Source of the DNA: Bacillota bacterium
GTDB taxonomy: Bacteria; Bacillota; Clostridia; Christensenellales; SZUA-584
Direction: 5' to 3'
Assembly (NCBI GenBank): GCA_023412005.1
Contig: JAEYOE010000023.1
Location: 1-64,000 of the forward strand
DNA: 64,000 bases
This document shows, one piece after another, positions 15,626 to 24,688 of the stretch. How positions within the stretch are numbered: the first letter of the stretch is position 1; every line of letters begins with the position of its first letter. A program made the position numbers and the translations under genes. The notes under the pieces are model-generated. The model was given only the letters and a program-made list of their open reading frames with translations, ran no database searches and was not told the DNA's origin.

Positions 15626-17677
15626 TTATGGTGCCAGCAGTTCGTTCGCAATCGCGAATTTCACAGGGCCTTTTTCCGTCGCCACATCCACCATTACCAG
15701 CACCAGCCTGTTGTAATAGCCCTCCAGCCAAAAACACGCAAACCACGATATCTCGCGCGTTTTGTCTATCTCGGCAGTCCCTGTTTTACCCGCCATCGCA
15801 AAGGGCAGTTCATTGCCCTGATGCAGTTCGGTGGTCTGATGGCGTACCGCATATCCGGTCCCGCTGTCGATAACCGTTTTCATCATCGGTGTCAATATAT
15901 CAAGGCTGCTTTGCGAAACCGCATTTTGAATCCAGACCGCCGGGTCCTTTTGGCTCAACGTCACATACTCCGTGGCCTCGGTGCGGCATATTTTTTTAAC
16001 GAGTATAGGCTGCATGATATTGCCTGTCTGATTTGCGAACGCCGTATACATTGCAGCCATCTGAAGCGGTGTCACCTGCAGTTCGCCCTGACCGTAGCCC
16101 ATATCGGCCAGCATCTGATCCGTCATCATCGAACCCGTGTTCATATCGCTCGACTTTTTTACTGGCAAGTCGAACGCAACCTCCTGATTGAAGCCGATAC
16201 GTTCGTAATACTCTTTGAGCTTATCCGCGCCCAAATTCAGCGCGGCCCACGCGAAATAGATGTTGTCGGACGACTTGAGTGCATTCGCCAGCTTCAAAGG
16301 CGAACCCGCATTGGCGTTAATACGCGTGACGCTGACGACTTTGTCTTCCGGCTGCCACTTGTTATCCACAATCACACCATCGAATTCACTTTCCGGTGTG
16401 ATCACGCTCGCCTCGAGCGCCGCCGTTGCCGAAAACGGCTTAATCACGCTGCCCGGCGGATACCGTCCCTGCGTCGCAAGAGACAGCAGCGGCTGATATT
16501 TGTTTTTAAATAAGTAATTGAACGTTTCATCGGTCAGGCTGAATGTGAACACATTGTCATCATACGATGGGAACGACGTCATCGCTTCCACATCGCCGGT
16601 ATCCGCGTTGATCACAATGGCCGCACCCGACTGGCCTTCCTCCAGATTAAGGTTGCTTGCCAATGCCTGATACGCTCTTTGCTGCAGATTCGGCTTAATC
16701 GTCAGCCTTAAGTCCTGCCCTTGCTCCATCGGGTCTTCCCACAGTGTGCGGATGTTTTTGCCCCATTTGTCTTCTATATATATGATCTTTCCGTTCTTCC
16801 CGCGCAGCTGTGTTTCAAACGCGGCTTCCAGCCCCGCCACTCCCACACGGTCCGACGCTTCGTAACCCTCGGGCAGATCCTCCTCGTTCAAATATCCGGT
16901 ATAGCCGACGATATGCGCGGTGCTATCCTTAAGCGGATAGTCGCGTATCGGTGTGTACATTTTGTCGTCGATACCCAGCCCCGGCACAGCCAGAACACTC
17001 TGTTTTTCCTCCTCCGTCAGCACCCCGGGAGCAAATGCATCCAGCTTAGTAATCGTCTGTTTTGATTTTACAGCCTTGCGGATGATCTCTGCCAGTTCGG
17101 GCGGTGCCATGCCGGTGAGCCGGCAGGCCACATTAGCCACCTGCATGATATCCTTCATTTTGGTCACATCCACGTAAAGCGTATCGGCATACGTGTTGCG
17201 TGCGAGCAGCGTTCCGTCTGCCGCAAAAATCTCGCCGCGCGTTGCTTTTTGGGTGCGTATCCGCACGGATGCGCCGGATTCCATCTCCGGGAAAATCAGC
17301 GAATAGTTCCAAAAAACAAAACAGCCTTTATTGCTGTCCACCATCTGCAGCGAATACGCATTGGTAAAATCGCCGTAATCCTGTGTTTTGTATGTGGCCG
17401 TATATGTGAAGCGGCCGTTTTCATCCGGCCCTGTTACATTGTCAACCGTTATTTCTTTTACGCCGAGGCCTTTGAATATGTCATCATACTTTTTAATAAA
17501 GCCGTCTTTGTCAATCGTCACAGCCGGGTCGACCTGATCCCACATGGCTTCATAATCCATTGCGACGAGTGCATTGACCCATCCGCTCAGGTCGTATACC
17601 GGCAGCTTGACGCCGCTGCAGGCAGACAGCGCCAGCACAGAGACGAGCAGACAAATCAGAAACTTTAGCTTGCGCAT
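15626..17677 (-). CDS. Class B penicillin-binding lipoprotein (MecA-N / transpeptidase)
   Basis: A 683-residue peptidoglycan D,D-transpeptidase. Domain order: lipobox signal (LALSAC, Cys20), an NTF2-like MecA_N domain (about 28-130), a PBP dimer domain (about 140-310) and a transpeptidase with SVIK (410-413), SDN (470-472) and KTGT (631-634). The lipobox instead of a plain membrane anchor recalls B. subtilis PBP3 (PbpC), which also has a MecA_N domain and low beta-lactam affinity; similar low affinity is an inference. The ATG at 17677 is used because GGAGG stands eight bases upstream. First gene of a PBP-GNAT-thioesterase-PHP string. Confidence 0.93.
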   Translation of the reverse strand: MRKLKFLICLLVSVLALSACSGVKLPVYDLSGWVNALVAMDYEAMWDQVDPAVTIDKDGFIKKYDDIFKGLGVKEITVDNVTGPDENGRFTYTATYKTQDYGDFTNAYSLQMVDSNKGCFVFWNYSLIFPEMESGASVRIRTQKATRGEIFAADGTLLARNTYADTLYVDVTKMKDIMQVANVACRLTGMAPPELAEIIRKAVKSKQTITKLDAFAPGVLTEEEKQSVLAVPGLGIDDKMYTPIRDYPLKDSTAHIVGYTGYLNEEDLPEGYEASDRVGVAGLEAAFETQLRGKNGKIIYIEDKWGKNIRTLWEDPMEQGQDLRLTIKPNLQQRAYQALASNLNLEEGQSGAAIVINADTGDVEAMTSFPSYDDNVFTFSLTDETFNYLFKNKYQPLLSLATQGRYPPGSVIKPFSATAALEASVITPESEFDGVIVDNKWQPEDKVVSVTRINANAGSPLKLANALKSSDNIYFAWAALNLGADKLKEYYERIGFNQEVAFDLPVKKSSDMNTGSMMTDQMLADMGYGQGELQVTPLQMAAMYTAFANQTGNIMQPILVKKICRTEATEYVTLSQKDPAVWIQNAVSQSSLDILTPMMKTVIDSGTGYAVRHQTTELHQGNELPFAMAGKTGTAEIDKTREISWFACFWLEGYYNRLVLVMVDVATEKGPVKFAIANELLAP

Positions 17678-17699
17678 GCGTTCATCCTCCACGCGCGTA

Positions 17700-18310
17700 T
17701 TATACTATGCATGTACCGGTCTGTCCAACCGCATTACCAACAGTTACCACTGGCATGTTGGGATTTTTCTTCAAAGGAGCACATTTTTCTTTGCCAGACG
17801 TCGCCTTATTAGGCATCTCCTTTGAGGAGAAGCACAGACTTTCGATATCATTTGTCTGCAGGTCTTTCGTGAGGAGCGAAGCGATGATGACTCTGTTGAT
17901 AGGCAGCTAAAAGACAAGCGGATTCTTCGTCCGGCAAATGCCGAATTCAAAAGACGAGAATCGTCATCATAATGCACACACGACTGATAGCAAAAATGCT
18001 GTCTCAGGCTGCCGACAACGTCCTTCGTGGAACTCCGGCTGAGCGATAGTGGACAAACATGGAGTCTAACCACTATAGCGGGCTGGCTCTGTTTCAAACA
18101 TTGGCTCATTTGTCGTCATCGCTTCGTTTCTCACTGCGCAGCAGACAGTATGACAATAATAGTGGCTTTACAATGCCCTTGAAAGGTTATCAAAGCGATG
18201 TCGCCAGCAGCCGACTATGATATGCTCATTTTGCTGATTATTTAATGTATTATCAGCGCAATCCATTAACTTCTAAGAAGAGCGCAACCACCTAAGGAGT
18301 TGTTCATCTT
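17700..18310. other. Gene-free stretch with degenerate small palindromes
   Basis: About 600 bases between the PBP and ywlE genes. It contains several short complementary pieces (CTCCTTTGAGGAG near 17817, GAGGAGCGAAGCG near 17872, TGTCTCAGGCTGCC near 18000) reminiscent of intergenic repeat families, but no complete copy. A minus-strand open frame of 112 codons (18109-17771) is Ser/Arg-rich with no SD and looks like translated repeat sequence. Confidence 0.5.
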
Positions 18311-18344
18311 AAAACAAAAAGCGGCGCAATTTGTTCTGCGCCGC
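18311..18344 (-). terminator. Terminator of ywlE / the homocysteine-VanY-Sua5 string
   Basis: Minus-strand stem GCGGCGCA (18344-18337) / TGCGCCGC (18328-18321) with an 8-base loop, followed by TTTTTGTTTT, eight bases past the ywlE stop. Confidence 0.85.
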
Positions 18345-18351
18345 CGTGCTG

Positions 18352-18834
18352 CTATTTCGCTTCTTTTTCTATTCTCTTGAGAACCTGCTCTACGGCTTCC
18401 TTTATCTGATCACGCGCTGCGCGGTATTCCTCCACCGGTTCCCGATACGGGTCCATCACGTCGTATCCGGCTTCACCCGGATAACCGTCAACACCCTGCG
18501 CGTACCCGCGCAGCGTATGCATCTTGTCCTCCTGATCGGGCGCCATCGCTTCCATTTCTTCTATATGTCTCGCCTCCATCGCGAGTATGATATCGGCCCA
18601 CTGCGCCAGTTCTCTGTCGAACTGCTGCGCCCGGTGCCTGTCAATATCCAATCCAATCTCGGCCAACACCTCCACTGCCTCAGCAGATGCGGGCGTTCCC
18701 TCACAGGCAAACGTACCGGCCGATTGAAACGACATGTCTTTTAAGTGCGTACTTCGGCCTGCTGCGTCGTCTGCCAGTTCTTCCGCCATGGGGCTTCTGC
18801 ATGTATTTCCGGTACACACAAAAAGAACGTTCAT
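18352..18834 (-). CDS. ywlE: Low-molecular-weight protein phosphatase (YwlE-type)
   Basis: A 160-residue LMW phosphatase: the P-loop CTGNTCRSP (Cys7 nucleophile, Arg13) and the general-acid loop MDPYREP near the C-terminus. The Thr in CTGNTCRS is the feature that favours phospho-arginine over phospho-tyrosine in B. subtilis YwlE, so arginine phosphatase is the better guess. It lies 17 bases behind Sua5, the same neighbour (ywlC) as in Bacillus. No mcsB arginine kinase gene is in the window. Confidence 0.88.
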   Translation of the reverse strand: MNVLFVCTGNTCRSPMAEELADDAAGRSTHLKDMSFQSAGTFACEGTPASAEAVEVLAEIGLDIDRHRAQQFDRELAQWADIILAMEARHIEEMEAMAPDQEDKMHTLRGYAQGVDGYPGEAGYDVMDPYREPVEEYRAARDQIKEAVEQVLKRIEKEAK

Positions 18835-18850
18835 TGATTTTTTAACCCTC

Positions 18851-19876
18851 CTACACTTTCACTATATTATAAGCTGCCGCTTTATAAACCCTATTCATCA
18901 CGGCAAACCCTATTCCCGTTTTGGGTACGGCTTCAAAGTATATCTTTGAAAACCCTTCGTCGTCTGCGCATCTGAGCAGCGCATAAATGCTTTTTGCCGC
19001 TTCTCCCGCGTCTTTGATGCTGCCCGTTTCTTTGAGGTCGCGTTTGCCATAATACTTTTTGTTTTCTCTCGCGGCCAGTATCAGCGGGCTTTCACCCTTT
19101 TTTAAATCCTTATCATACAGATATTTGATGGCCTCGGTTACGGAGGCATTTCGCCCCTCCACCACCGTCATTGCCGCCTTGGGCGCGTAATGTCGGTATT
19201 TCATGCCCGGAGCCGCCGGCTTGTCGCCGTCAAACGGTTCAAATGCCGCCGCGCAGCTCACCTTGCCGATGCGCTCTTCAATCATCTGCTGTGTCACCGC
19301 ACCCGGCCGCAGTATCACAGGGGTTTCCTGCGTCAAGTCAATCACAGTGGATTCAAGGCCAATACGGCATTCTCCCGCATCGAGAATCAGCAGGCTTTCG
19401 CCAAAATCCGCCGCCACGTGCGCCGCCGTTGTGGGGCTCGGGCTGCCGGATTTATTCGCGCTGGGTGCCGCAATAGGCACGCCGGAAGCCGATATCAGGC
19501 TCAGCGCTGCGTCACAGTCAGGCATACGCAGGCCCACCGTATGAAGCCCCGCGCTTACACTCGCAGGTAATTTGCCGGTGCTCATTACCACCATGGTGAG
19601 CGGCCCCGGCCAGAATGCCGATGCCAGCACCGTCGCCTGCTCCGTCAGTTCGCCCAGCTCGCTTGCCATGGGAACGCTATCCACATGCACAATCAGCGGA
19701 TTGTCCTGCGGGCGGCCCTTCATATCAAATATTGCGGCCACCGCCTGCTCGTTAAGCGCATCCGCCGCAAGGCCGTAAACCGTTTCGGTCGGCATGCCGA
19801 CAAGCGAGCCGCCGCGAATCGCCTCTGCTGCTGCTTCTATGTTATTATGATACTCATCACGTATATCCAATATCAT
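18851..19876 (-). CDS. L-threonylcarbamoyladenylate synthase (Sua5/YwlC)
   Basis: A 341-residue two-domain enzyme that makes threonylcarbamoyl-AMP from threonine, bicarbonate and ATP for the t6A37 modification of ANN-decoding tRNAs. The YrdC domain is seen in GGSLVGMPTETVYGLAADA and SANKSGSPSPTTAAHV; the extra C-terminal Sua5 domain starts after PAAPGMKYRHYAPKA. The ATG at 19876 has a poor SD; a GTG at 19951 is in frame but adds residues unlike the family. Confidence 0.93.
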   Translation of the reverse strand: MILDIRDEYHNNIEAAAEAIRGGSLVGMPTETVYGLAADALNEQAVAAIFDMKGRPQDNPLIVHVDSVPMASELGELTEQATVLASAFWPGPLTMVVMSTGKLPASVSAGLHTVGLRMPDCDAALSLISASGVPIAAPSANKSGSPSPTTAAHVAADFGESLLILDAGECRIGLESTVIDLTQETPVILRPGAVTQQMIEERIGKVSCAAAFEPFDGDKPAAPGMKYRHYAPKAAMTVVEGRNASVTEAIKYLYDKDLKKGESPLILAARENKKYYGKRDLKETGSIKDAGEAAKSIYALLRCADDEGFSKIYFEAVPKTGIGFAVMNRVYKAAAYNIVKV

Positions 19877-19970
19877 CTGATTGTCTATTTTACATCCAAA
19901 CCTGTAAAAATGCAATGGATAAGGGCTTTTGCGGATTAGGCCTTGAAGCACGGGCTCTTTTCTTCACTTG

Positions 19971-20804
19971 TCACTGCAGCTGAGCCAGGTACTCCTCTAA
20001 GCAAAGCCCCTGCTCATACATAACCTGCGCCGCTTGCCTGCCCACATAACGGTAATGCCACGATTCATATGAAATGCCGGTCATGTCGGTTTTGTTTGCC
20101 GGGTATCGAAAAACAAATCCGTACTGCCAGCTGTTCTTCATCATCCACTGCTGCGCGGGTGTATCCTCCTGAGTCTCGTCCATGTTTTGGTTGTCGATAT
20201 CCACGATGTCAACAGCCAGCCCCGTTTGGTGCTCGCTGGTGCCCGGTATGGCAATCACCTGTGCCGCTTTTGAGCGGGCCTCATCGTCGGTATCTCCTTG
20301 CTCTTTTAATTTTTTTACCTTGTTGTCGAACAGCTCCTGCTGTTTTTCCTGTGTTCGGTACGACGAGCATATCAAGGGCTTCGCGCCCGAAGCGCGGCAG
20401 TCGTCCATCATCTTTTGAAGGTCGGCATAGCAGCGCTCATCCACGGCTTGTCCGTTTTTCAGCTCCGTCAGCTTCACTTCAAAACCGTCGGGCAGGCTAT
20501 TCTGCGCGTTAACCAGCACCAGCCGCCAGTCATTTACGTCAGCGGTGCTCGCCGGAGTGGCTTCAGCCGTCGATACACCCAGTACCGACTCCTCGGGTGT
20601 GGGTGCCGGGGCGCTTGGTTCGGACGGTGCGTATTCAGCAGATTCAGCGAATTCAGACGGTGTGTAAGAAACCGCAAGCTTATCACCGCCGTTAAAAAAC
20701 AGCAGCCATACACCTGCCGCCAGCACCGGCACCGCAACCAGCACAACAGCCAAGACGATTTTTCGCCTGCGCCGTTTTTCATGCCCGCGCATCATACTCT
20801 TCAT
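19971..20804 (-). CDS. M15 D-alanyl-D-alanine carboxypeptidase, membrane anchored (VanY/DdcP type)
   Basis: A 277-residue protein with a basic cytosolic start (RGHEKRRRRK), one membrane helix (about 14-36), a Pro/Ser/Thr/Glu linker and an M15B peptidase domain. Zinc-ligand motifs are visible: SEHQTGLAVDIVD (His and Asp) and ESWHYRYVG (Glu and His). It trims D-Ala from peptidoglycan stem peptides outside the cell. The ATG at 20804 is six bases from GGAGGT. There are no vanHAX genes nearby, so this is a housekeeping wall enzyme, not evidence of vancomycin resistance. Confidence 0.9.
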   Translation of the reverse strand: MKSMMRGHEKRRRRKIVLAVVLVAVPVLAAGVWLLFFNGGDKLAVSYTPSEFAESAEYAPSEPSAPAPTPEESVLGVSTAEATPASTADVNDWRLVLVNAQNSLPDGFEVKLTELKNGQAVDERCYADLQKMMDDCRASGAKPLICSSYRTQEKQQELFDNKVKKLKEQGDTDDEARSKAAQVIAIPGTSEHQTGLAVDIVDIDNQNMDETQEDTPAQQWMMKNSWQYGFVFRYPANKTDMTGISYESWHYRYVGRQAAQVMYEQGLCLEEYLAQLQ

Positions 20805-20876
20805 ATTCATACCTCCATGACGTGTTCCACCAACCGCCAATACGCCAGGGTTGCCAAATATGCAAAACTCAAGCTG

Positions 20877-21635
20877 TCAGCCGAGTGTTTCCAGCTGTAT
20901 AGACCCCGCGGCTCCACAAACATCGCCGATAACCGCCAGCGCGCCGACAACACCCTTTATACCGATAATCAATTCCAGCGCACGCGCTACGTCCGCTGCG
21001 GTTTTCACCTCGTTGCCGAGCCGTGTGGCGCACGCATCCGCAAGGTACGCATCCGCCGACACCACCACCGCCGCGTCCGCCTTTCCAAAGCTGAGCGAAG
21101 GCCCCACCGTGCCGGACGATGTACACACCGACATCGGCATTTCCCGGGAATCGACAACGATGCCGAGCTTTAAGCTCAACGGGCTGTTGCCCGCATACAC
21201 CGCCACGGTTGCGGGTTTATCCGTCTTCATAAATATATCGCCGCCGTTTTCCACGATGACCTGCTTCGAGGTTTTCAGCAGCTCCCGGCCCACATAGTCA
21301 CTAAAGGCTCCGGCCACGGCTGCCATCGGCCCCACGTTTGCGGCCTTTGCCGCATGGCACATCATATGCAAAATATCCGGCGCATCGGCCGCAATGGTCA
21401 TTGGCTCAAGGCTGGTTAAAAAAAGCGGATCCGCCAAGATGTACTTATCAATCACCGCACGCAAATGCTTCACCGCATTCGCCGCCGCTTCGTCCATCCG
21501 CCGGTCTGCACAGATATACAGCTCTGTCTCCAGATGCTGAATATGAAAGCTCGGCAGCCCCATGGCAATGAGCCGCCGATACGCGTTTCGGTTTGAATAA
21601 TCCGGCTTACCGGTATCAGATGAATGTGTCGTCAA
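20877..21635 (-). CDS. UPF0280 (COG2122) protein of the homocysteine pathway
   Basis: A 252-residue ApbE-fold protein, with ETELYICADRRM near the N-terminus, a VIVENGGDIFM core and a TSSGTVGPSLSFGKADAAVV block. In Methanosarcina the COG2122 protein was linked genetically to the COG1900 (HcyBio) and NIL-ferredoxin proteins in homocysteine synthesis; here all three are adjacent in one operon. The start is uncertain: a TTG at 21635 overlaps the upstream gene by 20 bases and lacks an SD; an internal ATG at the MGLPSF position would remove conserved residues. Confidence 0.85.
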   Translation of the reverse strand: MTTHSSDTGKPDYSNRNAYRRLIAMGLPSFHIQHLETELYICADRRMDEAAANAVKHLRAVIDKYILADPLFLTSLEPMTIAADAPDILHMMCHAAKAANVGPMAAVAGAFSDYVGRELLKTSKQVIVENGGDIFMKTDKPATVAVYAGNSPLSLKLGIVVDSREMPMSVCTSSGTVGPSLSFGKADAAVVVSADAYLADACATRLGNEVKTAADVARALELIIGIKGVVGALAVIGDVCGAAGSIQLETLG

Positions 21636-22035
21636 AGCTTTTGATTGCGCGCGCGGGGCATGCTTTTACGCAGTGCCCGCACAGCAGGCATTTGGCCATC
21701 GTAAACTCAAGCTCCCACGTGTCTTTGTTCATCACAAGCGCGCCGGACGGGCATACGGATGTGCACGCGCCGCAGTGCATGCATTTTTCCTCGTAACGGA
21801 TCACGCTGTCTGTGTATATATTAACCTCAATGCCCTCGGCTCTCAAATAGTCGAGACTCTGCTGCAAGTTTTCATCGGTACCGGAAATCTCAAGTATGAT
21901 GTTGCCGGTTTTTCCGGGAGAAATCGTCGCGCGCAATATATTGAAAGTGAGCCCGAACTTCACAAGATTCGTAACAATGGGCTTGTCGGCTTTTTCGGGC
22001 GGAAAACTCAGCCCTATTTTCATGCTGTTTTCCAT
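21616..22035 (-). CDS. NIL-domain ferredoxin of the homocysteine pathway
   Basis: A 139-residue protein: an N-terminal NIL domain (about 1-78) and two [4Fe-4S] motifs, CMHCGACTSVCPSG and CLLCGHCVKACPAR. It corresponds to the partner of the MA1821-type aspartate-semialdehyde sulfurtransferase and probably delivers electrons or handles the sulfur during homocysteine formation. Its SD AAGGAG lies inside the end of the preceding gene and the stop of that gene is one base from its ATG, so the two are tightly coupled. Confidence 0.92.
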   Translation of the reverse strand: MENSMKIGLSFPPEKADKPIVTNLVKFGLTFNILRATISPGKTGNIILEISGTDENLQQSLDYLRAEGIEVNIYTDSVIRYEEKCMHCGACTSVCPSGALVMNKDTWELEFTMAKCLLCGHCVKACPARAIKSFDDTFI

Positions 22036-22036
22036 G

Positions 22037-23197
22037 TTACTTCTCTCCTTTTGTGTTCAGCGCGTTGAGGCTGGCGCGAAACGGCAGCTTGGCCACCGGC
22101 TGCGTCATTTCAAAGCTGCCATTAAGCAGCTTTTCTTTAAGCTCACCCGCAATCTTGCGCGCCTTCAGCAGGCTGGAAAGCGGTGCTGTTCGTATCGTTT
22201 TGCCGTTGATCTCAACCTGCCCGGACCGCAGCTGCGCATAGCTGACCAATTTCAGTTCCTCGCGTGAGCGCGTGCTGAAACCGTAGTCGTATACATAGGT
22301 GTAAAGCTTATCGTTCGGCACGGCGAGGTCGGCCATCATATCCTCGTCAATGACGGGAATCGGCACGCCGATGCCCACATACAGCGACACGCCGTAACCG
22401 TCGAACGTGGCGGCCTTTATGTATTCGCTGCTCATGCCTCTTAAATCGCCCATCACCGCCAGCGTGTAGCCCGCGTAGTGCTTATCGCCATTCGGCAGCA
22501 CTGCCGATTTGTTGACCGCCTGTGTGCCTTCAAACACCACAAACCCTTCACCGCCGCAAAGCAGAATACGCGTGCCGATGCCGATGGTCCGCAGCTTCGG
22601 GTCTTTGAGCAGCGGCGATAATTCGCCTGCCGTTGTATACGTCACGTTGCCCATATTCGGCAGCAGCGTCCCCATGTAGGTGCGCTTCGTTTTTTTGGTC
22701 GTGTTGGTTGCTGCTGAGTAATTTTGGTACGCATTGCGCGGGTTATATAAATACGCCTGATTCATGTCTTTCAATGAGATGTTCGTTTTAATCTCAGTGC
22801 GCGAGTAACAGTCTGTCCCGTTCGAGTGCGCAATCAGCTCCACCTCTTTGCCCGCAACGAGGTCTTCTATGACGTGCGCGCCGCCGTATTCAATGCCGGT
22901 GTGCCGCCCCGGCTGCGTCGCGCCGATAAACGTATCCACCGCCGCAAGCCCGCCGTATGCTTCCACGCCGTTCAGCGTAATTTCCGCCATGCGGATCGGG
23001 GGTTCGCTGTGACCGAAGTTTAATACCGCGCCCGATGAACACATTGCGCCGAACGTGGCTGCCGTCACCACGTCGATCTTCTTCGCGCACGCGGCCACGC
23101 CCTGTTCCTTGGCCATCTTCACGGCTTCCTCGGCGGTAAACACCACGGCCTTGCCTTTGGCCAGCTTTTCATTTATCTCTTGTATCGTCTTTGACAC
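22037..23197 (-). CDS. Homocysteine biosynthesis protein (HcyBio, COG1900; L-aspartate-semialdehyde sulfurtransferase)
   Basis: A 386-residue protein of the DUF39/HcyBio family. It converts L-aspartate semialdehyde and sulfide to L-homocysteine, bypassing O-acylhomoserine. Two cysteines are conserved with the methanogen enzyme: Cys53 (MCSSGAVLN) and Cys130 (GTDCYSRTEI). Also typical are PPIRMAEITLNGVEAYGG and GATQPG. Starts with GTG behind GGGAGG. First gene of HcyBio - NIL ferredoxin - UPF0280, followed in the same direction by wall and translation genes. Confidence 0.92.
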   Translation of the reverse strand: MSKTIQEINEKLAKGKAVVFTAEEAVKMAKEQGVAACAKKIDVVTAATFGAMCSSGAVLNFGHSEPPIRMAEITLNGVEAYGGLAAVDTFIGATQPGRHTGIEYGGAHVIEDLVAGKEVELIAHSNGTDCYSRTEIKTNISLKDMNQAYLYNPRNAYQNYSAATNTTKKTKRTYMGTLLPNMGNVTYTTAGELSPLLKDPKLRTIGIGTRILLCGGEGFVVFEGTQAVNKSAVLPNGDKHYAGYTLAVMGDLRGMSSEYIKAATFDGYGVSLYVGIGVPIPVIDEDMMADLAVPNDKLYTYVYDYGFSTRSREELKLVSYAQLRSGQVEINGKTIRTAPLSSLLKARKIAGELKEKLLNGSFEMTQPVAKLPFRASLNALNTKGEK

Positions 23198-23318
23198 GTT
23201 TGCCTCCCGCTTATCCCTTCAGCTGAAATAAAAAAATTTATAATAGATAATTTTACACCCATTCAATATGATTCACAACCGCAATTTTATCCAATGCAGT
23301 CATGAAGCGCTGTTCATG

Positions 23319-23347
23319 TTGCTTTTCACCCTGCCCCGCGCTATAAT
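23319..23347 (+). promoter_or_regulatory. Promoter of ychF
   Basis: TTGCTT (23319-23324), a 17-base spacer and TATAAT (23342-23347), followed by AGAGG before the ATG at 23378. Confidence 0.7.
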
Positions 23348-23377
23348 AGCGTGAATCTATGATATAAAGAGGTACGC

Positions 23378-24478
23378 ATGAAACTCGGTATTGTCGGGCT
23401 GCCCAATGTGGGCAAATCATCGCTTTTTAACGCACTCACCGGCGCGGGCGCCGCGAGCGAAAACTATCCTTTCTGCACGATAGACCCCAACGTGGGCGTC
23501 GTTGCCGTGCCGGACGCGCGGATGGACTTTCTCGCGGACTTGTATCATCCGGCCAAATTCACACCGGCTGTGATCGAGTTTGTGGATATTGCGGGGCTGG
23601 TAAAGGGCGCAAGCCGCGGCGAAGGCCTTGGCAACAAGTTCCTCGCGCACATTCGCGAGGTGGATGCGATACTGCACGTGGTGCGCTGCTTTGAGGATGA
23701 CGACGTGACGCATGTGGATGGCAGCATCGGAAGCGCGCGCGACGCGGAGACGATCAACTTCGAGCTGATATTCGCGGATATCGAAGCGGTGGAAAAGCGC
23801 CTGACGCGCAGTGAAAAGATGATCAAATCCGGCGATAAAAAGTATGCGATTGAATGCGAGACACTTCGTTTTGTAAAAGACAATCTTGAAAAGGGCATAT
23901 TCGTTGCGGGTATGGATTTGGATGAGCAACAGCGTGCGCTTGTCGGCGAGCTGTTTTTGCTGACTGACAAACCGATGCTTTATGCCGCAAATATATCGGA
24001 GGAAGACGCGACAAGTGCCGACCCATACGCATTGCCGCAGGTGAAGGCGCTGCTCGAAACCGCCAAAACACAGGGCGCAGAGGTGATGGTGATCTGCGCG
24101 AAGCTCGAGGAGGAGCTCTCTTCGCTCTCGGCAGAGGAACGGCATCTTTTCTTGGAGGAACTCGGCGTGAAGCAAACAGGGCTTGATGCGCTGGTTCAGA
24201 AAAGCTATAAGCTCTTAAATCTGATCAGCTACCTGACAGCGGGTGAAAAGGAAGTACGCGCGTGGACGATTGTGCGCGGTACCAAAGCACCCGGCGCGGC
24301 AGGCAAGATTCACAGCGATTTTGAGCGCGGTTTCATACGCGCGGAGATCGTCGCGTTTGACGACTTAAAGGCGTGTGGCGATATGGCTTCGGCCAAGGCC
24401 AAGGGCTTGGTGCGTCAGGAGGGCAAGGAATACGTGATGCAGGACGGCGATGTGACGCTGTTTAAGTTTAACGTGTAA
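23378..24478 (+). CDS. ychF: Redox-regulated ribosome-associated ATPase YchF
   Basis: A 366-residue Obg-like P-loop protein. G1 GLPNVGKSS (6-14), the DPNVGVVAVPD switch, DIAGLVKGASRGEGLGNKF (G3) and ANISEED in place of NKxD, the change that makes the family prefer ATP; then the TGS domain from about 280 (RAWTIVRGTKAPGAAGKIHSDFERGFI). It binds ribosomes and influences translation start. Monocistronic, with its own promoter and terminator. Confidence 0.96.
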   Translation: MKLGIVGLPNVGKSSLFNALTGAGAASENYPFCTIDPNVGVVAVPDARMDFLADLYHPAKFTPAVIEFVDIAGLVKGASRGEGLGNKFLAHIREVDAILHVVRCFEDDDVTHVDGSIGSARDAETINFELIFADIEAVEKRLTRSEKMIKSGDKKYAIECETLRFVKDNLEKGIFVAGMDLDEQQRALVGELFLLTDKPMLYAANISEEDATSADPYALPQVKALLETAKTQGAEVMVICAKLEEELSSLSAEERHLFLEELGVKQTGLDALVQKSYKLLNLISYLTAGEKEVRAWTIVRGTKAPGAAGKIHSDFERGFIRAEIVAFDDLKACGDMASAKAKGLVRQEGKEYVMQDGDVTLFKFNV

Positions 24479-24505
24479 ACAGTACAATCATGCAATCAAT
24501 TGTAT

Positions 24506-24540
24506 CCCTGAAGGCATCTTTCTTCGGGGATTTTTAATTT
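24506..24540 (+). terminator. Terminator of ychF
   Basis: CCCTGAAG (24506-24513) pairs with CTTCGGGG (24522-24529) with one G-U, then ATTTTTAATTT, 28 bases past the stop. Confidence 0.8.
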
Positions 24541-24688
24541 ATATTCAAAATCTGATTTTCAGTCATTCACCGAACAATCCATATCTGAGCTAACTCGGCA
24601 TTGCTCGTGGTATATCTTTTTGAATTGCAGAGTTTTCCCCTACGGTGTACAGGAATGCTTTTTTGTATAATTTTTTGATTCACAATCT

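Noticed and set aside
17771..18109. Minus-strand open frame of 112 codons
   Set aside because: Ser/Arg-rich, no SD, and overlaps small palindromes; typical of translated intergenic repeats.
19971..20804. VanY-type peptidase as a vancomycin resistance determinant
   Set aside because: No vanHAX or VanRS genes; the M15 enzyme is common wall housekeeping.
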